DNA of 26,451 nt from a virus, in IMG/VR virus record IMGVR_UViG_3300002242_000001, positions 13,136 to 39,586 of that record; one strand, written 5' to 3'. Shown one piece after another: positions 8,793 to 17,908 of this stretch (positions are counted from its first letter, which is position 1; each line of letters starts with the position of its first letter). The position numbers and the translations under genes were made by a program. The notes below the pieces were generated by a model, which was given only the letters and a program-made list of their open reading frames with translations, searched no databases and had not been told where the DNA came from.

Positions 8793-10875
8793 ATGGCTGA
8801 ACTCAACGAACTATTAGAACAGTTAAAAGATCTTGCGTCAGGGCCAGCTCTCCAATCTGTTGAGCATCTAAGGGATCTTAGCAGGGTAATAGAAAAGCTA
8901 AACGGTCAAGAACTGAATTTTGCTAACAAGGAATACCTAGAGACTATTACTAAAAGAGCGAATGAGCTTGAAAATGGATTAGTTGGTCTTTCTTCCGCTC
9001 AAAAAGGTGTTGCTGCAGGTTCTAAAAATATGGCTGATAGCATTATGGCATCTCTGCCATCTTTTGCCGGAGGTGCCATCTCGATTGGAGCCATAACAGC
9101 TGCAGTAACAACTGCGGACAAGGCTTTGAATAAGCTGACACTTGGAACTATTCCAAAAGCTCTGAAAATGGCAGGCGCAAAATTAACTGCCGACGAAATG
9201 AAGTCAGCTACCTTGACAATGCTAGGTACGTATGACAGCCTTATCATACCTCTCCAACAAAAGCAAGAAGATGCATTTGCGACACTGTTCGGCGGAATCA
9301 GAGATACTGCAGGAGTGCTTGATGATGAAACCCTCGGGGGAAGATTTGCTAAGTCAGCAGAACAAGCCTCGATCAAAGCCGACGCTATGGGAAGAGCTGT
9401 AGGTAACACTACTAATTCATTTAGGTTTCTTAAGCCCGGGATTGCCGGCGCGACCGAAGCAATGGAGATTATGGGTAAAATCGGTGGTCAACTCACTGAT
9501 ACTATGTTTTCAATGGGTGAAGATATATCCAAAGTGAGCCTCCTGAATCTCATGAGGTTTCGAAATGCTTTGAATGTCTCTGACGAAGACATGGGCAAAT
9601 TCGGTAAACTAGCCGCCGCGACAGGAACCACGGCATCAACTCAATTTATGAGAGTTGAACAAGCGGCAACTGCTATGTCAAAGGCCACCGGAATCAATGC
9701 GAAGGTTTTAGCTACTGATCTTGTAAAGATGAGGGCAGATTTTAAAACCTTTGGATCATTCAGCGCAGATGAACTTGCCAAAGTTGCAGCACGAGCTAAA
9801 TCGTCTTGGCGTGGAAATTACTAAATTAACGGGCCTTGCTGATAAGTTTGATGATTTTGATACTGCAGCTGAGTCTATGGCAACACTTGCGCAGACAATG
9901 GGTATTAATATCGATGCTTTCGACATGTTCCAGGAAGAAGACCCGACTAAGCAACTGATCATGATCCGTCAAGCTTTCCAAGCTGCAGGTCAAGATATCA
10001 CCCAAATGAACAGGAAACAGCGAAAGATGATCGCTTCATCTCTCGGGATGGATCTTGCCGAAGTATTTCCTGCACTATCTCCCCAGGCAGTAAGGGGCGA
10101 AGAGATAAGAGATAAGATCGACGCTGTTCCTGAGACTGCCGTTAAGGGCCTCTCCAACGCTATCGATAAATTTAACCTATCTGTCCCTGCGCAAGCTCAA
10201 GAATATTTCGAAGGCCTCACAGGTCTAATGACCACCCACAAGGCCACAACCAAAGAGCTCCAAAAAGCAACAGCACAAAACGCCCTCCTTGATCGAGAGA
10301 CGAGAGAACAGATGTCCTTGGCAACAAAAGGAATCGTGGGAATGATGGACGCAGCAAACTTGGCATTCTCTGGCATGCCCAATTTATCAAAAACATTTCA
10401 AGGAAAATTGCTTGGAGTAACAGAAAAAACTATTGAGACTATTAATAAAGATCGCAAAGCCGCGCTTGGTGGAATATTTAAAACAGTCAAGGATGCTACA
10501 AATTCTATAGGTAAGCTAACAGCAGCTGGAATGAATGTTTTAGTCGCCGGAAATGATACTGAAGCCCAAGCTGCAGCACGTAAACAATTCAGGTCTGTTG
10601 CAGGGACAGTAGGTGCAGATGTTTCAGGTGCGGCGATGACCGCGCAAAGAACAGTTCAGGCGCAGACTCGCATTGCCACCCGGACAGGAGTTAACGCCGC
10701 GGGTCTCACGTCTGATATCGGACGTGAAATCCACACGCACATCACTGTTGAGCTAGACGGTGAGGTTGTAGCACGCAACACTTTGAAACAAAACCTTAAC
10801 GGACAAACTGTGGCAGAAAATATGGGAACTGGAAAAAATCCTGTAGTAAATCAAAACGTTGAGCCCGGAGGATAA
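8793..10875 (+). CDS. Tail tape measure protein (gp29-like; one frame break)
   Basis: After repair this is a 693-residue, mostly helical, Ala/Lys/Gln-rich protein. It has one hydrophobic stretch (residues 88-107, SLPSFAGGAISIGAITAAVTT in outline) and repeated amphipathic helices. It sets tail length and leaves with the DNA at infection. T4 gp29 is about 590 residues. The C-terminus contains a short beta segment, HITVELDGEVVARNTLKQ, of a kind often seen at the end of tape measure proteins. The frame shifts from 3 to 1 near 9798-9800: removing one A gives ELAKVAARANRLGVEITKLTG and avoids the stop at 9822-9824. As written, the pieces are 8793-9824 and 9751-10875. The ribosome binding site is weak (GAGAG, 8778-8782). 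The position between the hub assembly gene and baseplate genes supports the call. Confidence 0.8.
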
Positions 10876-10881
10876 GAAGAA

Positions 10882-11103
10882 ATGACGAACAATCCTTCTG
10901 ATAAAAAAGATGTCTCTGAAGCTTATAAGATAGTTATGAATAATGAGCTTTATAGCACTATCATCAACTCTATCTCTGATCCTGATTCTAGGCAGAGAAT
11001 AGAGAGCGCTGTTGAGGAATATGTTGCTGCCTTAGTGGAAGGACTCGCGAGGGAAAACAATCGATCCCTCAAAGAGACCCCTGCGGCCACAAACAAGGAA
11101 TAG
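10882..11103 (+). CDS. Small acidic protein of unknown function
   Basis: A 73-residue protein with no recognised family. It starts 6 bases after the tape measure stop, with GGAGG at 10867-10871, and ends 12 bases before the next baseplate gene, so it is translated within the tail operon. Residues 8-60 look like two or three charged helices (SEAYKIVMNNELYSTIINSI, then RQRIESAVEEYVAALVEGLA), followed by a polar tail. No signal peptide or membrane segment is seen. By position it could be a small assembly chaperone or tail component. Confidence 0.7.
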   Translation: MTNNPSDKKDVSEAYKIVMNNELYSTIINSISDPDSRQRIESAVEEYVAALVEGLARENNRSLKETPAATNKE

Positions 11104-11115
11104 AGGATATCAGCG

Positions 11116-14100
11116 ATGTCTAATGACAACGATACAAAAAAGGTGATAATACCTGTCAATAAAGACGGCAACGGCGGACTATTAAATCGCCCGTTTCCAT
11201 CACCTGAGCTTGACTATGATACGTTAGTCACACCCGAAACAGACATGGGAAGTGATATCCCATATCAAAGACAGGAGCCGGAGGAAGGTACTGAGCCTGT
11301 AAGTGTTGTAGGTGCACGGAACAGGTTCTTTAACAGGGCAACCAAAACAAACAAATACTACCCGGATAATTCTCAAGCGCTTAGGTCTGAAAATGAGTTT
11401 TCAAGCCCTGCTGCTTTAGATTTTCCGTCTACTGCGCCTATACGCCTTGGAATGCTTTTAAAGAAAGGTCTCCCAGGTCGGAGAACTACAGATCAGCCTG
11501 GAGGAGACACAGATCTTAAATCCGCGTATGAAGAGCTGGATCAAAATACAGAAGGTCAATCAACTATTCCTCATGCCAGGTATTTTGAAGCAGATAATAC
11601 TCCTGCTCAAGGTGGGCCAGGTAGTTCAAATGATATACTATCCAATACGATCCAGGGCAGTGTGCTATCTCAAAATCGATTCTCTGTGATTGGGGACGAT
11701 AATGAGCCAAATGTTTTCGATGGAAACAGAATCAGCCAGGACAATAGTCTAGATGAAAACTTCGATCAAGATTTTGCAGTTTTGCAAGAAACCCTAGGTG
11801 TCAATGATAAATCTTCTCCGGCTTTAACGCTAGAGGAGATGAAAAGCATTGCAGTTAAATTAATAGAAAATGCAGTCAACAAGACCGGCCCAGGGAACAC
11901 AGCAAACGATAATGTTACAGACGATTTTGTCAAAACACCTTCACTCAATATGTCAGCTAAGAATGTTGTTGCTCAAAATCGCAAATCAGCAAAAGGATCT
12001 TACGGGGCTTTTAACGAAACAGGAAGTGAGACTTCTTACGGTCAAATGAACTCCCCTAGCAGTAAGTTTGATGGCATGGACGATCGACTTGAAGTTTTCA
12101 CAGCTTTGACGCTAATATCTGCAACAGTTGCTATCGTAAATGATAAAATTGTAAATTCAGCAGGAGTACGCCCGCAGGGAATTAAACCTACAAGGAACAG
12201 TTTTAATGATGCTATAAGCAGAGGCGTTGAAATATTTTGCGGTGTATCCCTTTCAGGCAAAAAGGTGGAAACGTCAGATGCGAAAATAAACATCAGAGAA
12301 AATCCTGGTTTTTATACTGTTTTCGCTCGATCCATCATGAGAGATGTTATTGATGTGGCAGAAAAGTTTAGGGATGATGCACCCATGGGTTCCGCCCCAG
12401 ACACACAAGGAACCAATAATCTATTGAAAGTTCTGAGCAACTCTAAAGTAATCTCAGCAATTAATGTTTTCTCTGCTATCGGGGATATCGCGCTAGATCA
12501 AGAAAAGGGAATATACGACATAAACAGGATACGAGGAAGCCTAGCAGGATTTTTAGATCTGGCATCAGCGGCATCTCATAAGAGCAAGAGAGACTCTTCT
12601 AACGTAGTTTACGGTGACTCGAAAGACATGCCATCTCCTAACGATCGCAGGCTTGCATGGAGAGGAAGCTCTACTCCCTCTTTGTTTTTACTTCCTCCTT
12701 CTGTGGAATTTGCACACACAAATACTGGGCAAAGCAGTTTGATATCAACAGCCCATTCAAACTTGCACTCAACAACGATTGTAAAGCCTAAAAAGATTTC
12801 CAAAGAGGATGTAGTAAGGCACGAGCGCAGGCTTGATGCTGAATATGTACCTTTTTACTTCCAAGATCTTCGAACTAATGAGATTGTTTCTTTTCACGCG
12901 TTTCTATCACAGCTAGACGAAACCTACTCACCAAGGTATCAAGATTCCTCGATGATGGGAAGAGCTGATCCCGTTAGGATTTATCAAAACACAAGTCGGC
13001 AAATCAACTTGAGGTTTGTTCTCGCAGCAACTTCCAGAGAAGACTTTAATGAGATGTGGATGAAGTTCAATAAGATGATCACTCTTCTATATCCCCAGTA
13101 TTCCAAGGGAAGAACAACCAAGTCAGCTGATGGGAAAACGAAGATTACGATGCCTTTCTCGCAAGTGATGTCTGCGTCCCCTATGATTCGTCTAAGAGTA
13201 GGTGATGTGATTAGATCTAATTATAGTAGGTTTAATCTTGGTCGCCTCTTTGGTGCCGGAACTGTAAATTACAATCCAGGAAATATAAAGCTTGCCACTC
13301 AATTCTTAGCTACACAGGAAGTTCCAATACCTTTTGTTAATGGTGAAGTTACAGCAACTGAGCAGCTTCTTGAGAGTTTGATCAGCTTAAATAAAGCTAT
13401 AATGGCTCCAGAAATACTCCGGGGCGCCGCAAATTTTGTCGACGCGCTCAAGCTCGTTGTAACAAGAGCACGAACAAGACCTACTAGTGCAGCTCAAATT
13501 TCTCTTACTGGATTGACATTTGGAGATGTTGTTCGAATTCCATACCCAGAGGTCCGCTCTCTTAAAAAAGCACCCGAAGAAGATCAGTTTTCTTCAGTCG
13601 CTAATTTTGCAGGAGCAGATCAGTCAGATGAGTTTCACTTGCCTTATCGAGATGTCTATGCGAGAGTGCTAGGAAAAATGACAGACACAGATGATGTTGT
13701 CAAATACAAAGTAGCACTCTTTGCTGATGCTAGTATTTTTACGCCGCTTGCAGGAACAATTGGAAATGTTTATCTGCTTGATCATGGGGATATGCAAGTT
13801 TTTGCATCCGGGCTTGTTCTTGCAAAAGCTGCCCTTCTTGGATTAAAGGGAACAACGGGCGCCGTTTCTGCAAATATTCCAGGTAACGGAACTTTTGCTG
13901 CCGGTGTGGGCGTAGACTACTTTAGAAGAGCTACCAATTTCTTGAGACCAGAAAACAATGCAGTCGTTAGATCTTTTGAAGAAGTCGGAGGCAAAGGATT
14001 AGCTGGCTTTATCACAAACATGCAAATGGGATGGATTAAAGATAATTCTGTCTGGGAGACAGATTTAGATGCCCGAGCCCCAAAGACGTTCGAGATCCAG

Positions 14101-14394
14101 ATGACGTTTTCACCAGTCCACGATATTGCTCCAGGGTTGGACCACGATGGATACACAAGAGCAATCAATTATCCTGTTGCAGAATCTTCAAATATTCTCG
14201 CAGGTGACCAAAGAAGAATTGACGAAGCAAGTCAAATAGCAAAGAAGCATGACGCACGCGCCTCAGGTGCGCGCTATCTTCTCGATGCAGATTACGTAGA
14301 CGAGACAAGAGAGCTTGGCCTAAGACAAGAACAAGACGAGTGGGACGAAACATCTCTCGCCGCAATGAGGCTTCTTGGCAAGGCAGTGAGGTAG
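11116..14394 (+). CDS. Large baseplate/tail structural protein
   Basis: This is a 1092-residue protein in one intact frame. AGAGGA (11102-11107) lies 8 bases before the ATG. Residues 1 to about 500 are polar, rich in Asn, Asp, Ser and Pro, with no recognised fold. From about residue 520 the pattern changes: FLLPPSVEF, VPFYFQDLRTNEIVSFHAFL, YSPRYQDSSMMGRADPVRIY, then RQINLRFVLAATSREDFNEM and FNKMITLLYPQY. A Y-x-G-R-(A/S)-(D/E)-P-V-x-x-Y block followed by an I-x-x-x-x-x-L-x-A strand and a helix ending LLYPQY is known to me from virion structural proteins of large marine T4-like phages. The final 400 residues add further beta-rich segments. The flanking tape measure and gp53-like genes place it in the baseplate or hub, but the exact T4 equivalent is not recognised. 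Confidence 0.7.
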   Translation: MSNDNDTKKVIIPVNKDGNGGLLNRPFPSPELDYDTLVTPETDMGSDIPYQRQEPEEGTEPVSVVGARNRFFNRATKTNKYYPDNSQALRSENEFSSPAALDFPSTAPIRLGMLLKKGLPGRRTTDQPGGDTDLKSAYEELDQNTEGQSTIPHARYFEADNTPAQGGPGSSNDILSNTIQGSVLSQNRFSVIGDDNEPNVFDGNRISQDNSLDENFDQDFAVLQETLGVNDKSSPALTLEEMKSIAVKLIENAVNKTGPGNTANDNVTDDFVKTPSLNMSAKNVVAQNRKSAKGSYGAFNETGSETSYGQMNSPSSKFDGMDDRLEVFTALTLISATVAIVNDKIVNSAGVRPQGIKPTRNSFNDAISRGVEIFCGVSLSGKKVETSDAKINIRENPGFYTVFARSIMRDVIDVAEKFRDDAPMGSAPDTQGTNNLLKVLSNSKVISAINVFSAIGDIALDQEKGIYDINRIRGSLAGFLDLASAASHKSKRDSSNVVYGDSKDMPSPNDRRLAWRGSSTPSLFLLPPSVEFAHTNTGQSSLISTAHSNLHSTTIVKPKKISKEDVVRHERRLDAEYVPFYFQDLRTNEIVSFHAFLSQLDETYSPRYQDSSMMGRADPVRIYQNTSRQINLRFVLAATSREDFNEMWMKFNKMITLLYPQYSKGRTTKSADGKTKITMPFSQVMSASPMIRLRVGDVIRSNYSRFNLGRLFGAGTVNYNPGNIKLATQFLATQEVPIPFVNGEVTATEQLLESLISLNKAIMAPEILRGAANFVDALKLVVTRARTRPTSAAQISLTGLTFGDVVRIPYPEVRSLKKAPEEDQFSSVANFAGADQSDEFHLPYRDVYARVLGKMTDTDDVVKYKVALFADASIFTPLAGTIGNVYLLDHGDMQVFASGLVLAKAALLGLKGTTGAVSANIPGNGTFAAGVGVDYFRRATNFLRPENNAVVRSFEEVGGKGLAGFITNMQMGWIKDNSVWETDLDARAPKTFEIQMTFSPVHDIAPGLDHDGYTRAINYPVAESSNILAGDQRRIDEASQIAKKHDARASGARYLLDADYVDETRELGLRQEQDEWDETSLAAMRLLGKAVR

Positions 14395-14398
14395 ATCG

Positions 14399-14695
14399 AT
14401 GACAATCAGAAGATATGTTAGAGACGGTACAGTTTTAGGTGGCAAAGCCTTTGGGACATCCGCAGCGGTAAATGCCATACGTCAGAATATTCGCCAGGGA
14501 AATATTTCGTTTACTGTCCAAAATTTGGCAGAAGCTCAGAGGCTAGACGTTCTCGCAGGAGAAGTTTATGGCGATGCATCCCTGTGGTGGGTCATTGCTG
14601 CTGCTAGTGATATTGGCTGGGCCTTGCAGGTTCCTCCTGGAACATTCTTGAGAATTCCTACTGATCTTAGCGAGATCGGAGATCTGGTGTCATGA
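14399..14695 (+). CDS. gp53/LysM-like baseplate wedge protein
   Basis: A 98-residue protein whose C-terminal half has the LysM-like baseplate pattern: RLDVLAGEVYGDASLWWVIA (residues 48-67), then SDIGWALQVPPGTFLRIP (70-87). In gp53-type and related baseplate proteins, the L-A-x-x-x-Y-G-D-x-x-L-W-W-x-I-A segment and the G-x-x-L-R-I-P end form this small domain, which holds wedges together. T4 gp53 is about twice as long, so this is a minimal version. GAGG at 14388-14391 precedes the ATG, and the stop overlaps the next start (ATGA at 14692-14695), indicating translational coupling to the hub gene. Confidence 0.75.
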   Translation: MTIRRYVRDGTVLGGKAFGTSAAVNAIRQNIRQGNISFTVQNLAEAQRLDVLAGEVYGDASLWWVIAAASDIGWALQVPPGTFLRIPTDLSEIGDLVS

Positions 14696-16014
14696 GTGGT
14701 ATTAAATTTCCTGTGGTTGGAGGGCTAAATTATCGAAAGATGAAAGAGGCTGCAGCACAACTGAAGAATGTGACAGGATACGGAGGCATCATCGCTAACG
14801 GTAGTATCAATCCATCTGGAATGAAGACTTCTGCTCTCACTGACTCTGCAAAAAATGAACAAGATCTTGCTGCGATGGAAGATCTGCTTGGATATGACAT
14901 TGATGGCGCGCATGGCATAGATCACATAATCGACCAGATAAAGCAAAAGGGTGGTAAATTCGAATCCGATTTTGTTAGAAATAATTTTGAGTTTTATACT
15001 GAGAGTGCGAATAAATTAAAAGACGGCCCGCGTGTCCCAGGTATCGCTACTGAGCCAAACCACGAATTTGAAATGCGTATGGTTGCTCCTCGAATTGTAA
15101 TAACAGAGCCACATGGATTGCCGACAACAGAGATTGAACTTGGAGATAGACGGACTTCAACTGACTCTAGAGTTGTCCACAAATCCAATAATGAAATATC
15201 AGTTAAAGGTCAGTGGCACCGCGATGCTTCAAAAGATGATCTTCCCAAGTTAAGCTTAATCAATGTCGTAAATGGAAATTTTACTCCAACAAGTAAAAAC
15301 ACAGATGTTATTGAATTATTCATGAATTCTATTCCTACACACGAATTTTCAAGATGTGTTCCGTTTTTAGATGTTGTTTTTGAAGTAAAGACTGACAAGA
15401 AAGATAGCAAAGGCCGCCGATATGGATTGAGCCTTCACAGTGTTACTGAAGGCGGGAAGCCTCCAATTCCAGGTTCGGGAGACGCAGCATTGGCTGATAA
15501 TGTCCCGACTGGATTGGGTGAAAACAGCGAACAAGACAACAGTCGATATACGTTCGGCATGGAGATGTTTACATCACCCCAGACGTTCGCTCCAGTTTCA
15601 ACTGAGGCAGGAAAGCTTAGGATTGAGCCTGTCTTAGATCCTTTTCGACCATTTATGTCGATAAAAAGTTTTGATGTGAACCTAAACCCTGTAGCAGGTG
15701 GCTTTTATCAAAAAACGATGGCAACTTTAGGCATAGTTTTGCATGACAGATCTAGGATGCATGAGATTGCCCATTTAGTCCGCCCAGATAATTTTAGTTC
15801 CAACAAGATCTATATTGAATACGGTTGGTCTCATCCAGACGGGAATTTAGCAGGAAACAAAAATCCTTACGGTGATTTCTTGAACAGTCTAAGGCAGAAA
15901 GGAAAGTGGTCTCTTTATAATAGTAGTTTTAATTTTAGACAAGATGGGCAAGTAGATATTTCTCTCCATTTGGCAGGGCTCGGAAATAAAGCAGCAGAAA
16001 CCATGACCATTTGA
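14692..16014 (+). CDS. Baseplate hub-like structural protein, N-terminal part
   Basis: A 440-residue frame overlapping the previous stop by 4 bases, with GGAG at 14678-14681. Residues 320-440 contain MSIKSFDVNLNPVAGGFYQK, LGIVLHDRSRMHEIAHLVRP, IYIEYGWSHPDGNL and FRQDGQVDISLHLAGLG. This succession of beta strands with I-x-I-E-Y-G-W is what I associate with hub proteins of large myophages. The frame stops at TGA 16012-16014. Frame 2 is open from just after TGA 16004-16006 and leads straight into the next entry. Deleting one base at 16009-16012 gives ETMTFDGNEYISDLGTNMMK, so the two entries are probably one 1042-residue hub protein. Two separately translated proteins remain possible. Confidence 0.7.
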   Translation: MSGIKFPVVGGLNYRKMKEAAAQLKNVTGYGGIIANGSINPSGMKTSALTDSAKNEQDLAAMEDLLGYDIDGAHGIDHIIDQIKQKGGKFESDFVRNNFEFYTESANKLKDGPRVPGIATEPNHEFEMRMVAPRIVITEPHGLPTTEIELGDRRTSTDSRVVHKSNNEISVKGQWHRDASKDDLPKLSLINVVNGNFTPTSKNTDVIELFMNSIPTHEFSRCVPFLDVVFEVKTDKKDSKGRRYGLSLHSVTEGGKPPIPGSGDAALADNVPTGLGENSEQDNSRYTFGMEMFTSPQTFAPVSTEAGKLRIEPVLDPFRPFMSIKSFDVNLNPVAGGFYQKTMATLGIVLHDRSRMHEIAHLVRPDNFSSNKIYIEYGWSHPDGNLAGNKNPYGDFLNSLRQKGKWSLYNSSFNFRQDGQVDISLHLAGLGNKAAETMTI

Positions 16015-16048
16015 CGGTAATGAGTATATATCTGATCTAGGTACGAAT

Positions 16049-17821
16049 ATGATGAAAATTGAAAGTGCTGTATTGTCCTTGTTGAGAACCGAAGGTTTGG
16101 GGAAAGAAATTGCTCCTGAGTATGTTGAAAAGGGCTCTCTTGGAAAAGCATTGAGCTCTTTTACACCTGCTGCAGTCAAGGAAGTTCTAGATAAGATTGA
16201 GAAGATGGGCACGAAAAACAAGGGAAAAGTAGAACCCACAGTCAAAGAATTGAAATCAAATTTAATTCAATTTCTGGCTGCGCAAGAAGAGTTCAGTTCA
16301 TCGTCCGACCTAATAATTGACTTCCTTGAACAGCAAGTCCTCAAGCCGTCTTTTGGATCCGACCCATTTTTGCACGAAGCACTTCGACAAAGCAACATGA
16401 TGTCAATTAATGAAGATTACTTTTCTTCACCTGTTAAAAAACAAGATCGGCAAGAAGGAAATGCGCCACACCATCCTGGGTCTAGAGAAAATGATGAACC
16501 GCCTCAATCCCCCGATGGAGAAATTTTATATGACAAAGTTCCATTCATCAGCTTGGGGAAAGCATTGTCTGTCTTTGTTGGTCGCCCATTAGCAGCGACA
16601 GGAAAGTTTCAAGAAGTACAAATGTTCTTTTATCCGTTTGCCCTTCGCCACGGCGGCCCCATGAGCATGAATGAATTGACTACAGCTGAATTTCTAATGG
16701 ACAAGGAAGACCTAATGGAGGGAATCAGGCACGTGATGACCACATATAGAACCGCTAGTATTCCAATCGAAACCTTCATCGCCTTCGTTGTTCAAAATTT
16801 TGTTAACTTTATCGGATCTCCCCAGTATGGAATGATGAACGATCTTGACATATATCAGAATATCGAAAATGGAAAAAGGCAATCTTTGGTTGAAGCTGAG
16901 TCAGGACAATCTGATATTAAAAAATTAAATGACATTCAAAAGAAAAGAATCGACACAATGAACGACAAGTTGAGCGATTTCTATTTCCCAAAGATCGCTG
17001 TCGAGCTTGAATCAGTTCCCAGGATTCCACGCCCAGGTGAATCAAAAAAGTCTGCAGAGCAAGATTCTATTCTAAGAATTCACGTGTATGACACACATGC
17101 TGGGAAGCAGGAGCCTTACGAGAATCTAATCGAAGCCTCAATCGAAAATTTAACAACTATTAAACAAATTGAGAAAGTTCTTGCTGGAAAATCTAAGGAA
17201 GAGAAAAGCATTAAAGGTGAGAAGCAGATCGATGCTTATCGGTACTTCATGCTCAACAAGTTGATTCAAGAGCTCGCTGAAGAACATCCAAAAGGCCTGA
17301 AGCCCCTCCGAGAAGGGTTAAACTCTCAAGTTAAAGAATTTATTGTTGATCTCCCTTACGAGACTGTTAAAAAGAAGATCGCAGGTCAGTTTCCTTACGT
17401 CGTTTACGGCACAGAGGCTTCGGCAATAATCAGCGCTAACTTTAGATCTATTCAAAACCCACATCACAAGAATGTAATTCTATCTCAAGTAGGACGAAAC
17501 CCAGAAACCGCAGCAAATGGTCTGGGCAGTGACGGTCTTCCGATTCGTACCACTCCTGCCGGGCTTAATTTGACAACTATGGGATGTCCCATGTTCAAAT
17601 ATAGCACAGCGCTATTCTTTGACTTTAAGACAGGGACTACTATAGACAACATCTATTATGCGAAGAGCGTGCGTCACAGTATCACCCCGGGTGAGTTTAA
17701 AACTCACATAGATGTGAAAGTACGAAATGCCGACGGAAAATATCGAAGCTTATATAGTCTTCTCAAGAACGCTATTGAATACATTGATAACAATACTGAA
17801 GAAGCACCAGGTTCTGACTAG
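16049..17821 (+). CDS. Baseplate hub-like structural protein, C-terminal part
   Basis: A 590-residue frame beginning ATGATG with only a weak AGGT upstream, which supports its being the continuation of the preceding frame. The last 130 residues have the hub-like pattern ASAIISANFRSIQNPHHKN, LTTMGCPMFKYSTALFFDF, TGTTIDNIYYAKSVRHSI and TPGEFKTHIDVKV. The motif L-G-x-P-x-x-x-x-x-x-x-F-F-(I/D)-D-F-x-T-x-T-x-x-D-N-x-Y followed by H-x-I-x-P-G-x-F is familiar from hub proteins. Residues 330-430 are charged and probably helical. The stop codon lies inside a perfect hairpin (17818-17837) that closes the structural gene block. No signal peptide or lysozyme-type domain is seen. Confidence 0.7.
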   Translation: MMKIESAVLSLLRTEGLGKEIAPEYVEKGSLGKALSSFTPAAVKEVLDKIEKMGTKNKGKVEPTVKELKSNLIQFLAAQEEFSSSSDLIIDFLEQQVLKPSFGSDPFLHEALRQSNMMSINEDYFSSPVKKQDRQEGNAPHHPGSRENDEPPQSPDGEILYDKVPFISLGKALSVFVGRPLAATGKFQEVQMFFYPFALRHGGPMSMNELTTAEFLMDKEDLMEGIRHVMTTYRTASIPIETFIAFVVQNFVNFIGSPQYGMMNDLDIYQNIENGKRQSLVEAESGQSDIKKLNDIQKKRIDTMNDKLSDFYFPKIAVELESVPRIPRPGESKKSAEQDSILRIHVYDTHAGKQEPYENLIEASIENLTTIKQIEKVLAGKSKEEKSIKGEKQIDAYRYFMLNKLIQELAEEHPKGLKPLREGLNSQVKEFIVDLPYETVKKKIAGQFPYVVYGTEASAIISANFRSIQNPHHKNVILSQVGRNPETAANGLGSDGLPIRTTPAGLNLTTMGCPMFKYSTALFFDFKTGTTIDNIYYAKSVRHSITPGEFKTHIDVKVRNADGKYRSLYSLLKNAIEYIDNNTEEAPGSD

Positions 17822-17837
17822 GGTCCACCGACCCTAG
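17818..17837 (+). terminator. Perfect 8-bp hairpin at the end of the structural block
   Basis: CTAGGGTC (17818-17825) pairs exactly with GACCCTAG (17830-17837) around a CACC loop and includes the TAG stop of the hub gene. The nearest T-rich run (TTTTTCTTC, 17865-17873) is about 28 bases downstream, so it is not a classical intrinsic terminator. It could instead stabilise the 3' end of the message or act as a processing site. Confidence 0.5.
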
Positions 17838-17891
17838 GCAACCCAAGTTTAATCTAGCTTATAATTTTTCTTCAATGTAAACTTGATATGA

Positions 17892-17903
17892 ATACAATAT
17901 AAT
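17892..17903 (+). promoter_or_regulatory. Candidate promoter immediately upstream of DNA polymerase
   Basis: ATACAATATAAT is an exact copy of 7596-7607. TATAAT ends only 5 bases before the polymerase ATG at 17909, and no Shine-Dalgarno sequence is present. A second TATAAT lies at 17860-17865. If the nearer box is the -10 element, the transcript would start at about the ATG and be leaderless. Confidence 0.45.
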
Positions 17904-17908
17904 GCTTC

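Noticed and set aside
8999-9409. 136-residue minus-strand open frame inside the tape measure gene
   Set aside because: It is an Ala/Ser-rich mirror of an Ala-rich coding region, a common shadow, with no motif.
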